DNA of 64,000 bases from Geosporobacter ferrireducens (GCF_001750685.1 NZ_CP017269.1:4319416-4383415); one strand, 5' to 3'; numbered from the stretch's first letter, positions 10,453-18,455 are shown. Numbers and translations: made by a program. The notes: generated by a model not told the origin, from the sequence alone.

Positions 10453-11007
10453 ATGGAACACAGAATTGAAGCGGCAATAGAGTTAGCGGCAAAGGCTCAC
10501 TTAAACCAGGTGCGGAAGGGAACCGATATACCCTATGTTACGCATCCTTATATGCTTGGCATGATGCTGATGGAAGCAGGATGCTCCGAGGACCAGATTA
10601 TTGCCGGAATTCTTCATGATACAGTGGAGGATACCTGGGTTACACTGGAATACATCCAGGAGCATTTTGGTGAAAGGGTTGCTGTGATTGTGGCAGGCTG
10701 TACTGAACCGGATAAAAAGCTATCTTGGAAAAAACGGAAACAGCACACCATTGAATATTTAAGAACAGCCCCTAGAGAGATTTGTATCGTAGCCTGCGTA
10801 GATAAGCTTCACAATGCATGGTCCATATTAAAGGAATATGAAAAAGTTGGAGATGCAGTGTGGGATCGATTTAGCCGGGGATATGAGGATCAGAAATGGT
10901 ATTATGAAAGCTTAATTGAGAGTCTGGGTACTCAGTTTGACAAAGGGAATAGGGTTGAAAGCTATGAAGCTTTGAAGCAAGTTGTAGAAAGACTCTTTGA
11001 GAGATAA
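10453..11007 (+). CDS. HD-domain protein, RelA/SpoT hydrolase-like
   Basis: 184-residue HD-superfamily metal phosphohydrolase resembling the stand-alone hydrolase half of RelA/SpoT. Metal ligands are visible: H in THPY (about residue 32), GILHDTVED (HD pair near 55-59) and VDKLHNA (D near 117). No synthetase, TGS or ACT domain is present, so it could be a small ppGpp hydrolase or an unrelated nucleotide hydrolase. The GAGGTGAACAGGAG ribosome site precedes ATG. It appears to be a single-gene unit behind the structured region. Confidence 0.75.
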   Translation: MEHRIEAAIELAAKAHLNQVRKGTDIPYVTHPYMLGMMLMEAGCSEDQIIAGILHDTVEDTWVTLEYIQEHFGERVAVIVAGCTEPDKKLSWKKRKQHTIEYLRTAPREICIVACVDKLHNAWSILKEYEKVGDAVWDRFSRGYEDQKWYYESLIESLGTQFDKGNRVESYEALKQVVERLFER

Positions 11008-11169
11008 AGAAAGGGTTTTAGAAAAGATTGTAGAAAAGCTTATTATAAATTATTTCTAAATCGCAGTGACCAATGTTGGCAATGGGTTCGACAGAAAGGG
11101 GGAAGACCTACGAATAAGTTATTAAGCAATAAAAGTACAATTTTCTTTAGTAGTACCATTATTTCCATC

Positions 11170-12048
11170 TTGCTCTTGTTTAGTATTCATACTTCTTATA
11201 TACACAATGAAAATGAGAAGCTGATTCAAACCTATCAAGAGCTCCAACAATCTTATGAAACCTTGGAAACTGAAAAATCTCAGATGGTTCAAGAGAAAGA
11301 GCAGCTTGAGAAGGAGCTTGAAGCGCTAAAAAATGAAAATGACAGCTATCAAAAAGAAATTGAAAGTCTTAAAACACCTATTGCCCAAAATAAGAACGAT
11401 ACGAAAACGGCAGCACAGAATAAAACAGCTTACCTGACTTTTGACGATGGTCCCAGTCCAAATACCATAAAAATTTTGGATGTTTTGAAAAAATATGACA
11501 TTAAAGCAACTTTTTTTGTCATCGGCAGCGAGACAGAAACAAGTAAAAAGATCTACAAGCGTATTGCGGAAGAAGGTCATGCTCTTGGTAATCACACTTA
11601 TAGCCACAATTATAACAAAATTTATTCTTCCGTAGAGAGCTATATGGAGGATACGTGGAAGTTGGAAGCTTTATTGGATGAGGCAGCAGGTGTAAAACCA
11701 AAAATTATCCGTTTTCCAGGAGGGTCAAAGAATCAAGCAAGTACGAGAACCGGAGGGAAAGGTTTTATGGCAGAATTGATCACACGGCTCCAAGAAGAAG
11801 GATATCAATACTTTGATTGGAATGTGACTTCAAAAGATGCCAGTGCTGTAACACAAGAGAAAGAAATTATTATTCGTTCTGTTCTGGAAGGCGTACAAGG
11901 AAAAAAGGATGCAATTATCCTTTTTCACGACAATGCACCCAAAACGACTACCGTAGAAGCACTGCCAGAGATTATTGATGCTTTAAAAGAAAAAGGTTAT
12001 AAATTTGAGGTTTTATCAGAATCGTCCTATTATGTTCATCATCGGTAA
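11170..12048 (+). CDS. Membrane-anchored polysaccharide deacetylase
   Basis: NodB-type (CE4) deacetylase that probably removes acetyl groups from wall glycans. Order: N-terminal membrane segment, a coiled coil rich in Glu/Gln/Lys, then the NodB domain with FDDGPSPNT, HTYSHNY (metal HxxxH), RFPGGS, DWNVTSKDA and ILFHD. The coordinates begin at a TTG that lies inside the hydrophobic segment and has no ribosome site. The frame stays open upstream, and AAAGGGGG (11096-11101) sits seven bases before an in-frame ACG at 11110; starting there would restore a basic N-terminus (NKLLSNK) and a full membrane anchor. The true start is therefore probably 11110. Confidence 0.88.
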   Translation: MLLFSIHTSYIHNENEKLIQTYQELQQSYETLETEKSQMVQEKEQLEKELEALKNENDSYQKEIESLKTPIAQNKNDTKTAAQNKTAYLTFDDGPSPNTIKILDVLKKYDIKATFFVIGSETETSKKIYKRIAEEGHALGNHTYSHNYNKIYSSVESYMEDTWKLEALLDEAAGVKPKIIRFPGGSKNQASTRTGGKGFMAELITRLQEEGYQYFDWNVTSKDASAVTQEKEIIIRSVLEGVQGKKDAIILFHDNAPKTTTVEALPEIIDALKEKGYKFEVLSESSYYVHHR

Positions 12049-12068
12049 ATGTAAGAAAAAGCGTACAA

Positions 12069-12112
12069 AGCATCTTCCAGACATAAGAAACCATGGAAGA
12101 TGCTTTTTTTTT
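12069..12112 (+). terminator. Rho-independent terminator after the deacetylase gene
   Basis: Stem AGCATCTTCCA (12069-12079) with TGGAAGATGCT (12094-12104), 11 perfect pairs, followed by a run of nine T. Confidence 0.93.
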
Positions 12113-12202
12113 CCAATTACCTGTGGTAAAATATTAGGGTTATAAGGCATAAAGTAAGCAGCAGCTGAGAAAAGCTAAAATAAAATATTTTACTAGACAG
12201 GG

Positions 12203-13102
12203 ATGATAGAAGTGGAAATCTATTATATTGACCGTAAAAGTGGAGAAAAAAAGAAGGAAATCGTAGCAGGAGAAAAATTTTTAAGATGGATTTATGATAC
12301 AAAGCCGGGAATCAGTCTGTTAGAGGCTATTGTGAAAAGAAAGGTTTTTTCATCTCTATATGGAAAACTGCAAGATTTTTCTTCAAGCAGTAAAAAAATC
12401 TCTTCCTTTGTCAAGGAATTAGAAATCGATATGAAAGAGGCAAAGCGGGAAGCAATTGATGAATACAGAAATTTTAATGATTTTTTTGCCAGGGAACTAA
12501 AACCTGAAGCACGGCCGATTTGTCAAACGGAGAACTGTTTGATTGCTCCTGCAGATGGGCGGGTATTAGCTTACGAAAGAATCGATATTCATCAGGTTAT
12601 CCAAGTGAAGGGTTTCCACTATTCTCTGGAGGATGTTTTTCAAAATAAGGAATGGGCACAAAGTTATCAAGGCGGCACCTGTATTGTAGTTCGGTTATGT
12701 CCTGCAGATTATCACCGATTCCATTTTCCGGACAGTGGGATGCCAAAGGCAGCTAGAAAAATTGGGGGAGAATACTATTCCGTTAATCCCATTGGACTGC
12801 ATAAGATTGAAAAGGTATATTGTATCAACAAGCGGGAGATTACTAAGTTTTTGTCGAATCATTTTGAAGAGATTGCCATTGTTGAGGTGGGAGCCACCTG
12901 CGTAGGGACAATCATACAGACCTATATACCGGAAAAAGAAGTTCATAAAGGACAAGAAAAAGGGTATTTTAAGTTTGGCGGATCTACTGTAATCCTTTTT
13001 TTAAAAAAAGATCAGGTGAAAATTGATGAAGATATTATACAGAATACAAAGGCTGGCCTTGAAACAAGGGTATTAATGGGTGAAGCGATTGGCAGAAAGT
13101 AG
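12203..13102 (+). CDS. psd: Phosphatidylserine decarboxylase proenzyme
   Basis: Converts phosphatidylserine to phosphatidylethanolamine at the membrane. 299 residues. Family blocks are visible: [36 protein letters not shown] (catalytic His region), VGATCVGTI, and the C-terminal FGGST, where self-cleavage before Ser makes the pyruvoyl group (GGST variant of LGST). The ATG at 12203 lies almost on top of AGGG; the in-frame GTG at 12212 has better spacing and matches the usual short N-terminus, so it may be the real start. Confidence 0.95.
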   Translation: MIEVEIYYIDRKSGEKKKEIVAGEKFLRWIYDTKPGISLLEAIVKRKVFSSLYGKLQDFSSSSKKISSFVKELEIDMKEAKREAIDEYRNFNDFFARELKPEARPICQTENCLIAPADGRVLAYERIDIHQVIQVKGFHYSLEDVFQNKEWAQSYQGGTCIVVRLCPADYHRFHFPDSGMPKAARKIGGEYYSVNPIGLHKIEKVYCINKREITKFLSNHFEEIAIVEVGATCVGTIIQTYIPEKEVHKGQEKGYFKFGGSTVILFLKKDQVKIDEDIIQNTKAGLETRVLMGEAIGRK

Positions 13103-13121
13103 ATTTGAAAGGTGTGATTTT

Positions 13122-13931
13122 ATGTACGACTATCATGTGCATACATCCTTTTCTAAGGATGCAACCATGGAGCTGGAGGAAGCGGTACAGCGTGCTATAG
13201 AAATAGGACTCAAGGAAATTGTCTTTACAGATCATGCAGAATTAAACGTATGGAATCCAAATGACCTGATTATTGACGATATATTTGATGAGGAAGCCTA
13301 TATAGCAGCACTTCAAGTTGCCCGGGAAAAGTACAGGGATAAGCTCCGAATAAAGATTGGTGTAGAAATGGGTCTTCAGGTGGAGGAGAAGGAGCGGATT
13401 CATCAACTGATTCAGAGCCATCCTTTCGACTTTGTCATTGGCTCTAGCCATACCATCGATAGAGTAGATTTATATTACCGGAAATTTTTTGAACACAGGA
13501 CAAAAGAGGAAGCCTATGCCCGTTATTTTAGCGAGATTTTAAGGATTGTAAAGGAAGTAGATGATTTTGATGTATATGGACACTTGGATCTGGTAAGAAG
13601 ATATGCCCTGGATGAATATGAGGAGATCCAGTTAATCAAAGCAGACTATGAAGTCATTGAGGAAATTTTAAAGGTGCTTATTGAAAAGGGGAAAGGAATA
13701 GAAGTCAACACATCCGGTTACCGTTACGGACTCAACATGGTGAATCCTTCGCCAGAAGTATTAAAAATGTACCATAGATTAGGCGGAGAAGTAATTACTG
13801 TCGGGTCTGACGCCCATAAAAAACAGCATTTAGGCTGCCGGATTACTGAAACCTATGAGCTGTTGAAAGCAATAGGATTTAAGTATATAACTACCTTTAA
13901 TCAAAGAAAACCAAGTTTTGTAAAATTATAG
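13122..13931 (+). CDS. PHP-family phosphatase, histidinol-phosphatase HisJ-like
   Basis: Trinuclear-metal PHP phosphoesterase, 269 residues. Metal ligands: DYHVHTSFSKDA at the N-terminus, FTDHAE, GVEMGLQ, GSSHTID, YGHLDLVRR and VGSDAHKKQHLG. It resembles HisJ, but no his genes are nearby, so the substrate is uncertain. The ATG at 13122 follows AAAGGTGTG and puts the HxH motif at the expected N-terminal position; the upstream in-frame start would overlap psd and lacks a ribosome site. Confidence 0.82.
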   Translation: MYDYHVHTSFSKDATMELEEAVQRAIEIGLKEIVFTDHAELNVWNPNDLIIDDIFDEEAYIAALQVAREKYRDKLRIKIGVEMGLQVEEKERIHQLIQSHPFDFVIGSSHTIDRVDLYYRKFFEHRTKEEAYARYFSEILRIVKEVDDFDVYGHLDLVRRYALDEYEEIQLIKADYEVIEEILKVLIEKGKGIEVNTSGYRYGLNMVNPSPEVLKMYHRLGGEVITVGSDAHKKQHLGCRITETYELLKAIGFKYITTFNQRKPSFVKL

Positions 13932-13959
13932 AGTTGCCGGAAAAAACAGTACAGAAAAA

Positions 13960-14045
13960 TCGGTGATGGAGCTCACCTTTAAGCATTGCAGGATATGCAA
14001 TTAATGGCTCCTACTTGGCCATGCTAGTCAAAGTAGGAGTTTTTT
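13960..14045 (+). promoter_or_regulatory. Fluoride riboswitch (crcB motif) with overlapping terminator
   Basis: First hairpin GGTGATGGAGCTCACC (13962-13977) carries the diagnostic GGNGATGG...NCACC pattern. It is followed by TTTAA, a second stem ATTGCA/TGCAAT and the 3' block ATGGCTCCTAC (14004-14014), all as in the crcB consensus. The 3' block is also the 5' arm of a terminator: CTCCTACTT 14008-14016 with AAGTAGGAG 14031-14039 and six T. Fluoride binding should therefore prevent termination and switch the antiporter gene on. Confidence 0.88.
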
Positions 14046-14091
14046 GCTTTTTATGAGACCGTATGAATCACTGCAGGGGAGGTTGAAATGG

Positions 14092-15279
14092 ATGGCGCTT
14101 AGCCTTGGTATAATTGTTTTGCTAGGATTGATATTTAATAAAGTTTTTGAGGAATTAAAGCTTCCGGGATTGTTGGGGATGCTGATTTTAGGCATGTTGA
14201 TTGGTCCTTACGGTTTAAATTTTATTAGTGAAGAGATATTGAATATATCTTCTGAGCTTAGGAAAATAGCACTGATTGTTATATTGCTTAGGGCTGGATT
14301 AGGAATTAAAAAAGAAACTCTTAATAAAGTTGGTATACCAGCGATGAAAATGAGCTGTATTCCTGGGCTGATTGAAGGATTTACCATTTTATTTACAGCA
14401 AGTTATCTTCTAGGAATTACAAGAATTGAAGCAGGAATTTTGGGCTTTGTTATCGCAGCAGTATCTCCAGCTGTAATTGTCCCATCTATGCTTTCTTTGA
14501 TTCAGCGAAGGGTGGGAGAACAAAAAGGAATCCCCACCTTAATATTGGCAGGCGCTTCTATTGATGATGTTTTTGCTATAACCTTGTTTTCTACTTTTTT
14601 AGGATTATACGGCAGTCATAATATAAGTGTCCTAAGACAAGTGCTGGATATACCCATTTCTATTGTCTTAGGCATTATACTTGGAGTTGTGGTAGGAATG
14701 AGTATTGTTGTGACTTTTCAAAATTTCCGCATACGGGATACAAAGAAAGTCCTAATACTATTAGGAACAGCTATTGTATTTACGAGTATTGAGGATAAAT
14801 TGAAGGAAGTAATCCCTATTGCAAGTCTTTTGGGAATCATGACCATCGGATTCATGATCTTGGAAAAATACCCCAAAGTTGCAAACCGGCTGGCAATAAA
14901 ATTTAATAAAATATGGGTGTTTGCCGAGCTCTTATTATTTGTTCTTGTTGGTGCACAGGTTAATATTTATGTGGCGCTAAACTCTGGTTTGATTGGCATT
15001 TTGATCATTGTAATTGGGCTCCTCGGCAGGAGCGCAGGTGTGTTAATCTCTCTGGCAAGGACCAATTTAAATTGGAAAGAGCGCTTCTTTTGCGTGTTTG
15101 CCTATATACCAAAAGCAACTGTTCAAGCTGCCATTGGGGCAGTACCCTTAGCTGCAGGTATACCCTCTGGAGAGATCATATTGGCAATATCGGTACTATC
15201 TATTATCATAACTGCACCGCTGGGTGCGATTGCCATTAAGATGACTGGGGAAAAATGGCTGGCGGTAGATAATGGATAA
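14092..15279 (+). CDS. Cation:proton antiporter under fluoride riboswitch control
   Basis: Integral membrane protein of about 395 residues with roughly 11-12 hydrophobic segments, related to the CPA (NhaP/KefB) family: GLLGMLILGMLIGPYGLNF near the N-terminus, VSPAVIVPSML, and GASIDDVFAITLF, where the Asp-Asp pair fits the ion-binding site. The ATG at 14092 is chosen because it follows GGGGAGG and lies outside the riboswitch terminator; the earlier TTG at 14044 is inside the T run. Na+/H+-type antiporters are known members of fluoride riboswitch regulons, but the ion moved here is inferred. Confidence 0.88.
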   Translation: MALSLGIIVLLGLIFNKVFEELKLPGLLGMLILGMLIGPYGLNFISEEILNISSELRKIALIVILLRAGLGIKKETLNKVGIPAMKMSCIPGLIEGFTILFTASYLLGITRIEAGILGFVIAAVSPAVIVPSMLSLIQRRVGEQKGIPTLILAGASIDDVFAITLFSTFLGLYGSHNISVLRQVLDIPISIVLGIILGVVVGMSIVVTFQNFRIRDTKKVLILLGTAIVFTSIEDKLKEVIPIASLLGIMTIGFMILEKYPKVANRLAIKFNKIWVFAELLLFVLVGAQVNIYVALNSGLIGILIIVIGLLGRSAGVLISLARTNLNWKERFFCVFAYIPKATVQAAIGAVPLAAGIPSGEIILAISVLSIIITAPLGAIAIKMTGEKWLAVDNG

Positions 15280-15453
15280 GCCTAGAACGGTGATTTTATT
15301 TTCTGGTTATATACTAAAAAATGCTGTTTACAATGAGGTGGGGAAGTGGAAAATTTACCTCGGAGAAAACCGTTAAGGTTGAGAGATTATGATTATTCAC
15401 AGGCCGGATATTATTTTGTTACGGTATGTGTGAAAGATGGAGAATGCATTTTA

Positions 15454-15476
15454 TGTAGGGGCGAACAGGGTTCGCC
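15454..15476 (+). repeat. REP-like palindrome inside the RAYT gene, copy 1
   Basis: TGTAGGGGCGAACAGGGTTC plus GCC. The arms GGCGAAC and GTTCGCC pair around a short AGG loop. It is translated as part of the transposase (CRGEQGSPEG region). Confidence 0.72.
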
Positions 15477-15633
15477 AGAAGGTGTTGCCAATTTTACTTT
15501 ATCAAAAACGGGAGAAGTGGTAGAGGCTGCTATAAATAATATTGAGAAATACTACTCAAATATTCGGATCGATCATTATACAATTATGCCAAATCATTTA
15601 CATATGATTGTTATCATAAGTATGGATCAGAAC

Positions 15634-15656
15634 GGGCGAACACTGTTCGCCCCTAC
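15634..15656 (-). repeat. REP-like palindrome inside the RAYT gene, copy 2
   Basis: GGGCGAAC (15634-15641) and GTTCGCCC (15644-15651) followed by CTAC, so the asymmetric GTAGGGGC edge is on the opposite strand from copies 1 and 3. Translated as GRTLFAPT. Confidence 0.72.
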
Positions 15657-15908
15657 CCTGTCACGAATCATAAAACAGTTTAAAGGATATGTCACGAAGC
15701 AAATTGGATATTCTATATGGCAAAAATCCTATCATGACCATATTGTTAGAAATGAACAAGCCTACCAAGAAATATATAACTATATTGAAACAAATCCATT
15801 AAAGTGGAAATTAGATAGGTATTATAGAGACTAAAAAGAGACATAAGTAAATTATAAGACAGTATTATTTATCATTATCAATAAGATTGTAAAAATCAGA
15901 AAAATATA

Positions 15909-15932
15909 TGTAGGGGCGAACAGTGTTCGCCC
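15909..15932 (+). repeat. REP-like palindrome downstream of the RAYT gene, copy 3
   Basis: TGTAGGGGCGAAC then AGT then GTTCGCCC, nearly identical to copy 1 and non-coding. It occupies part of the gap 15835-16131, which otherwise holds AT-rich DNA and the promoter region of the MarR gene. Confidence 0.78.
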
Positions 15933-16080
15933 TTTGTTTTATCGGTTCAAGGTCAATTGCACTCTTTTGTTGAAGAAGATATAGGTTTATCCAAAAATTT
16001 TATCATTATCCAATAAATAATACGATGCATGATTAATTATATCGATTCAGTGTATAATTCCAAATAAATTTTGAAAAAAT

Positions 16081-16101
16081 ATAGTTGCAAAACGCAAATA
16101 T
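16081..16101 (+). promoter_or_regulatory. Probable MarR operator in the ars-like promoter
   Basis: Inverted repeat ATAGTTGC - AAAAC - GCAAATAT, 31 bases before the MarR start. TTGCAA at 16085 could also serve as a -35, so binding would block transcription. TTGC/GCAA arms are common in MarR-family operators. Autoregulation is inferred from position. Confidence 0.5.
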
Positions 16102-16131
16102 TTTATATTACAATTATATTGAGGTGATACA

Positions 16132-16569
16132 ATGAAGCACGCAGATAAGCTAAGAGAATTGATTCGACTGTTTATCCGAAACCTAGAAATTTTAGAAAAA
16201 AGCGAAGCAAGCTGCTGTGGAATTACGATCGGCCAATGCCATGCCATTGTTGAGATTGGCAGAGCACAAAAGATTTCATTAAATGAGTTGGCCCTATTAT
16301 TAAATTTAGACAATAGTACTATGAGCCGAACGGTTAATAATTTAGTGCAGCAGGATTTAGCTGAAAGAGAGATTGATGCGACGGATCGCAGATTTGTGGG
16401 CATTAACTTGACCGAAAAAGGAAGTGATGTTTTTAATGGAATTGAGGAGGAAATGACAATTTATTTTAACAAGGTCTTGTCTGATATTCCTGAGGACAAA
16501 AGAGACCAGGTAATCGAAAGTCTAGAATTGTTATTGGATGCAGTAAAGAAAAATAAATGCTGTTTATAG
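16132..16569 (+). CDS. MarR-family regulator, probably arsenical-responsive
   Basis: 145-residue winged-helix regulator. The DNA-binding region is ISLNELALLLNLDNSTMSRTVNNLVQQDLAERE with wing DATDRRFVGINLTEKG. A vicinal pair SCCG near residue 28 and a C-terminal CCL could bind trivalent arsenicals or other soft metals. It is the first gene of an operon with arsM and an ArsN1-like acetyltransferase. Ribosome site GAGGTGAT. The effector is inferred from the cysteines and the neighbours. Confidence 0.85.
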   Translation: MKHADKLRELIRLFIRNLEILEKSEASCCGITIGQCHAIVEIGRAQKISLNELALLLNLDNSTMSRTVNNLVQQDLAEREIDATDRRFVGINLTEKGSDVFNGIEEEMTIYFNKVLSDIPEDKRDQVIESLELLLDAVKKNKCCL

Positions 16570-16578
16570 AAAGGGGTA

Positions 16579-17400
16579 ATGAAAATGCAAAACGATGTAA
16601 GAGAAAATGTAAAGTCCTATTATGGAAGCATTGCTGAGAAGGTCGTTCAAGGGGAAAATGGAAACTGCGGCTGTGGGAGCTCTTGCTGCGGAGATATCAG
16701 TGAGCTGATCCTTTATGATGGAGAAGCAATTCAGGATTTGCCAAAAGAGGCAGTCAATGCCTCACTTGGCTGTGCAAATCCATTGCTGTTTGCTGATCTT
16801 CAAGCAGGAGAAAAGGTGCTGGATTTAGGAAGCGGCGGCGGTATTGATGTTTTGATGGCTTCAAAGATTGTGGGAGAGCAAGGGATGGTTTATGGATTGG
16901 ATATGACAGATGAAATGTTGAAATTAGCCAATAAAAATAAAGAAGAAATGGGTGTAACCAATGTTGAATTCATTAAAGGGTATATTGAAGAAATTCCGAT
17001 AGAAGATGAAACAGTTGATGTGGTCATGTCTAACTGCGTTATCAATCTTTCTGATGACAAGGAGAAGGCGCTGGCAGAAGCCTATAGAGTTTTAAAGCAA
17101 GGGGGGCGTCTGGCCATTGCAGATATAGTGACTTTAAAACCTGTTTCCCAGGAAATTAGAAAGCAGGCAGAACTGTGGGTAGGTTGCATTGCCGGAACGC
17201 TGGAGGTTGAATCTTATAAGGAGATTCTTAAAAAGGCGGGCTTTAAGGATATCATTATTGAGCCGGTTCATGTTTATACAAAATCTGTCATTGAGGGTTT
17301 ATTGGTGTCGAAGGAAGGATTACTGCCGAAAGAACGATCTATCCCATTGGAGGAAGTAGATGGTGCTTTTGCCGGGGCTTATATCAAGGCATATAAATAG
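16579..17400 (+). CDS. arsM: Arsenite S-adenosylmethionine methyltransferase
   Basis: Class I SAM methyltransferase that methylates As(III), 273 residues. SAM motif VLDLGSGGGIDVL lies near residues 80-92 and the acidic motif YGLDMTDEML follows. The three cysteines expected to bind As(III) stand in SLGCANP, SNCVINLS and WVGCIAG. An extra N-terminal Cys cluster CGCGSSCCG is typical of bacterial ArsM. Two ATGs are six bases apart; the second (16585) is better spaced from AAAGGGG. It follows marR by nine bases. Confidence 0.93.
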   Translation: MKMQNDVRENVKSYYGSIAEKVVQGENGNCGCGSSCCGDISELILYDGEAIQDLPKEAVNASLGCANPLLFADLQAGEKVLDLGSGGGIDVLMASKIVGEQGMVYGLDMTDEMLKLANKNKEEMGVTNVEFIKGYIEEIPIEDETVDVVMSNCVINLSDDKEKALAEAYRVLKQGGRLAIADIVTLKPVSQEIRKQAELWVGCIAGTLEVESYKEILKKAGFKDIIIEPVHVYTKSVIEGLLVSKEGLLPKERSIPLEEVDGAFAGAYIKAYK

Positions 17401-17412
17401 GAGGCGGATGCT

Positions 17413-17907
17413 ATGTATAGCACAAGAGTAGCAACAGTACAGGATGTTGTTGCGATCACAAAGATATATAACGAAGGAATAGAGGACCGGATTGCTACCC
17501 TTGAAACCCGATTGAGAGATTCCATAGAGATGGAAGCATGGCTGTCAAACAGAAGTGAAGCACACAAGGTACTGGTGGTCGTTGATGACTCGAATCAAGT
17601 CTTAGGTTGGGCTTCGTTAAATGTGTTTAATGGCAGGTGCTGCTATAGTGGTGTAGTAGATTTGTCTATCTATATTGGAAGATCTGTGCGGGGAAAAGGC
17701 TTAGGTAAAATTTTATTGCAGAGCTTAATAGATACCGCTAGAGTGCAGGGCTTTCATAAACTGGTGCTGAGCACCTTTAAGTTTAACGAAGGGGGGCAAA
17801 AACTTTATCAAGCCATGGGTTTTAGAGAAGTAGGTACCTATATGCAGCACGGAATCTTAGATGGGAAATGGATAGATGTAACGGTGATGGAAAAGCTGCT
17901 GTTTTAG
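17413..17907 (+). CDS. arsN1: GNAT acetyltransferase, ArsN1/phosphinothricin acetyltransferase type
   Basis: 164-residue GNAT enzyme. The acetyl-CoA loop RGKGLGKILL sits near residues 93-104; YNEGIEDRIATLETR at the start and GFREVGTYMQHG near the end are typical of the phosphinothricin/arsinothricin acetyltransferase family. Known ArsN1 enzymes acetylate arsinothricin, an organoarsenical glutamate mimic. The arsM neighbour, 12 bases upstream with a shared GGAGG site, favours that role over phosphinothricin or methionine sulfone, but substrate specificity is inferred. Confidence 0.8.
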   Translation: MYSTRVATVQDVVAITKIYNEGIEDRIATLETRLRDSIEMEAWLSNRSEAHKVLVVVDDSNQVLGWASLNVFNGRCCYSGVVDLSIYIGRSVRGKGLGKILLQSLIDTARVQGFHKLVLSTFKFNEGGQKLYQAMGFREVGTYMQHGILDGKWIDVTVMEKLLF

Positions 17908-17914
17908 TATAAAA

Positions 17915-17942
17915 GCTGACATATTATGTCAGTTCTTTTTTT
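17915..17942 (+). terminator. Terminator of the marR-arsM-arsN1 operon
   Basis: CTGACAT (17916-17922), loop ATT, ATGTCAG (17926-17932), then a T-rich tail TTCTTTTTTT. Confidence 0.88.
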
Positions 17943-17994
17943 ATTAGGAAATAAAAGGTTATATAGAATCAAAAGAAAAGTAGCGAGACAAAGG

Positions 17995-18023
17995 TTGATT
18001 AATGAAAAGGGATGGCATATAAT
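17995..18023 (+). promoter_or_regulatory. Sigma-A type promoter of the mgtE operon
   Basis: TTGATT at 17995-18000, 17-base spacer, TATAAT at 18018-18023. It would start transcription just before the M-box. Confidence 0.75.
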
Positions 18024-18055
18024 AGTAGAGTAGTAATCATAAATGAATTGCATTA

Positions 18056-18205
18056 ATTATGTTAGGTGAGGCTCCTATTGAGATAAACGCTGCTGCCCAG
18101 AAATGTCGAGAGACGCCAATGCGGTTAACAGATATAATCGAGAAGGTTATATTTAATGCAGCTGACTTCGAAAGGTCAAAGCTCTCTAGTGCTAAAGCTC
18201 AACAT
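18056..18205 (+). promoter_or_regulatory. M-box (ykoK-type) Mg2+ riboswitch
   Basis: Conserved M-box blocks in order: GTTAGGTGAGGCTCCTAT near 18060, CGCTGCTGCCCAGAAATGTC near 18088, GAGACGCCAATGCGGTTAAC near 18109, the variable stem, then GCTGACTTCGAAAGGTC near 18161 and CTCTCTAGTGCTAAAGCTCA near 18182. It precedes Mg2+ transporter genes and is followed by an intrinsic terminator, so high Mg2+ should stop transcription. A long ORF crossing this region is not a gene. Confidence 0.95.
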
Positions 18206-18221
18206 AGAAGGATTATTGATT

Positions 18222-18249
18222 CTCTCTACTGTTGGGTAGAGATTTTTTT
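18222..18249 (+). terminator. M-box expression-platform terminator
   Basis: CTCTAC (18224-18229) pairs with GTAGAG (18236-18241), followed by A and seven T. It lies between the riboswitch and the leader ORF of mgtE. Confidence 0.88.
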
Positions 18250-18277
18250 GTATTTCAAATCTATGTGTAAGGATGGT

Positions 18278-18378
18278 GATGGTTATGGATTCGAGTCCTT
18301 TGCCCAGGCAGAAGGTTCAAAAAATTAATATGGAAGAAGCCATAATCATCTTATGCTTGAATGGCTCTTCAAAGGAGG
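18278..18378 (+). promoter_or_regulatory. Switchable leader structure before mgtE copy 1
   Basis: Helix A: GATGGTTATGG (18278-18288, contains the leader start codon) with CCATAATCATC (18340-18350), 11 pairs including one G-U. Helix B: GAAG-A-AGCCAT (18333-18343) with ATGGCTCTTC (18361-18370), 10 pairs with one bulge, ending right at the mgtE ribosome site AAAGGAGG (18371-18378). CCAT 18340-18343 is used by both, so A and B exclude each other. The same arrangement recurs before copy 2. Confidence 0.5.
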
Positions 18379-18455
18379 CATTGAATGATGAAAGAACTGA
18401 TCCTTACACTACTGGAAGCCAAAAAGTTTGGCGAAGCACGCAAAGAGATTATTGA
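18285..18455 (+). CDS. MgtL-like leader peptide ORF 1
   Basis: 56-codon ORF starting M-D-S-S-P-L-P-R-Q-K, running over the mgtE start in another frame and ending inside mgtE. The start ATG follows TAAGGATGGTGAT, nearly a full anti-16S match at good spacing. Only the first 10-15 residues are conserved with the second leader. SPLPR followed by basic residues resembles TPLPRR in enterobacterial MgtL (from memory). The peptide is probably regulatory; its expression is unproven and the C-terminal part may be irrelevant. Confidence 0.5.
   Translation: MDSSPLPRQKVQKINMEEAIIILCLNGSSKEALNDERTDPYTTGSQKVWRSTQRDY

Larger units (their letters stand above)
15346..15834 (+). mobile_element. REP-associated tyrosine transposase (RAYT, Y1 family)
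   Basis: 162-residue single-strand transposase gene of the IS200/IS605-related Y1 superfamily. Visible: N-terminal SQAGYYFVTVCVKD, the HUH pair in MPNHLHMI, and the C-terminal WQKSYHDHIVRNEQAYQEIYNYIETNPLKW with catalytic Tyr, as in RAYTs. GTG start after GAGGTGGGG. Three GGGCGAAC...GTTCGCCC-type palindromes occur here, two inside the coding region and one downstream, fitting REP-type targets. No full insertion-sequence ends were found, so it may be domesticated. Confidence 0.9.

Noticed and set aside
18059..18328. 89-codon ORF across the M-box
   Set aside because: It covers the riboswitch aptamer and its terminator, has no ribosome site, and its sequence is explained by the RNA.
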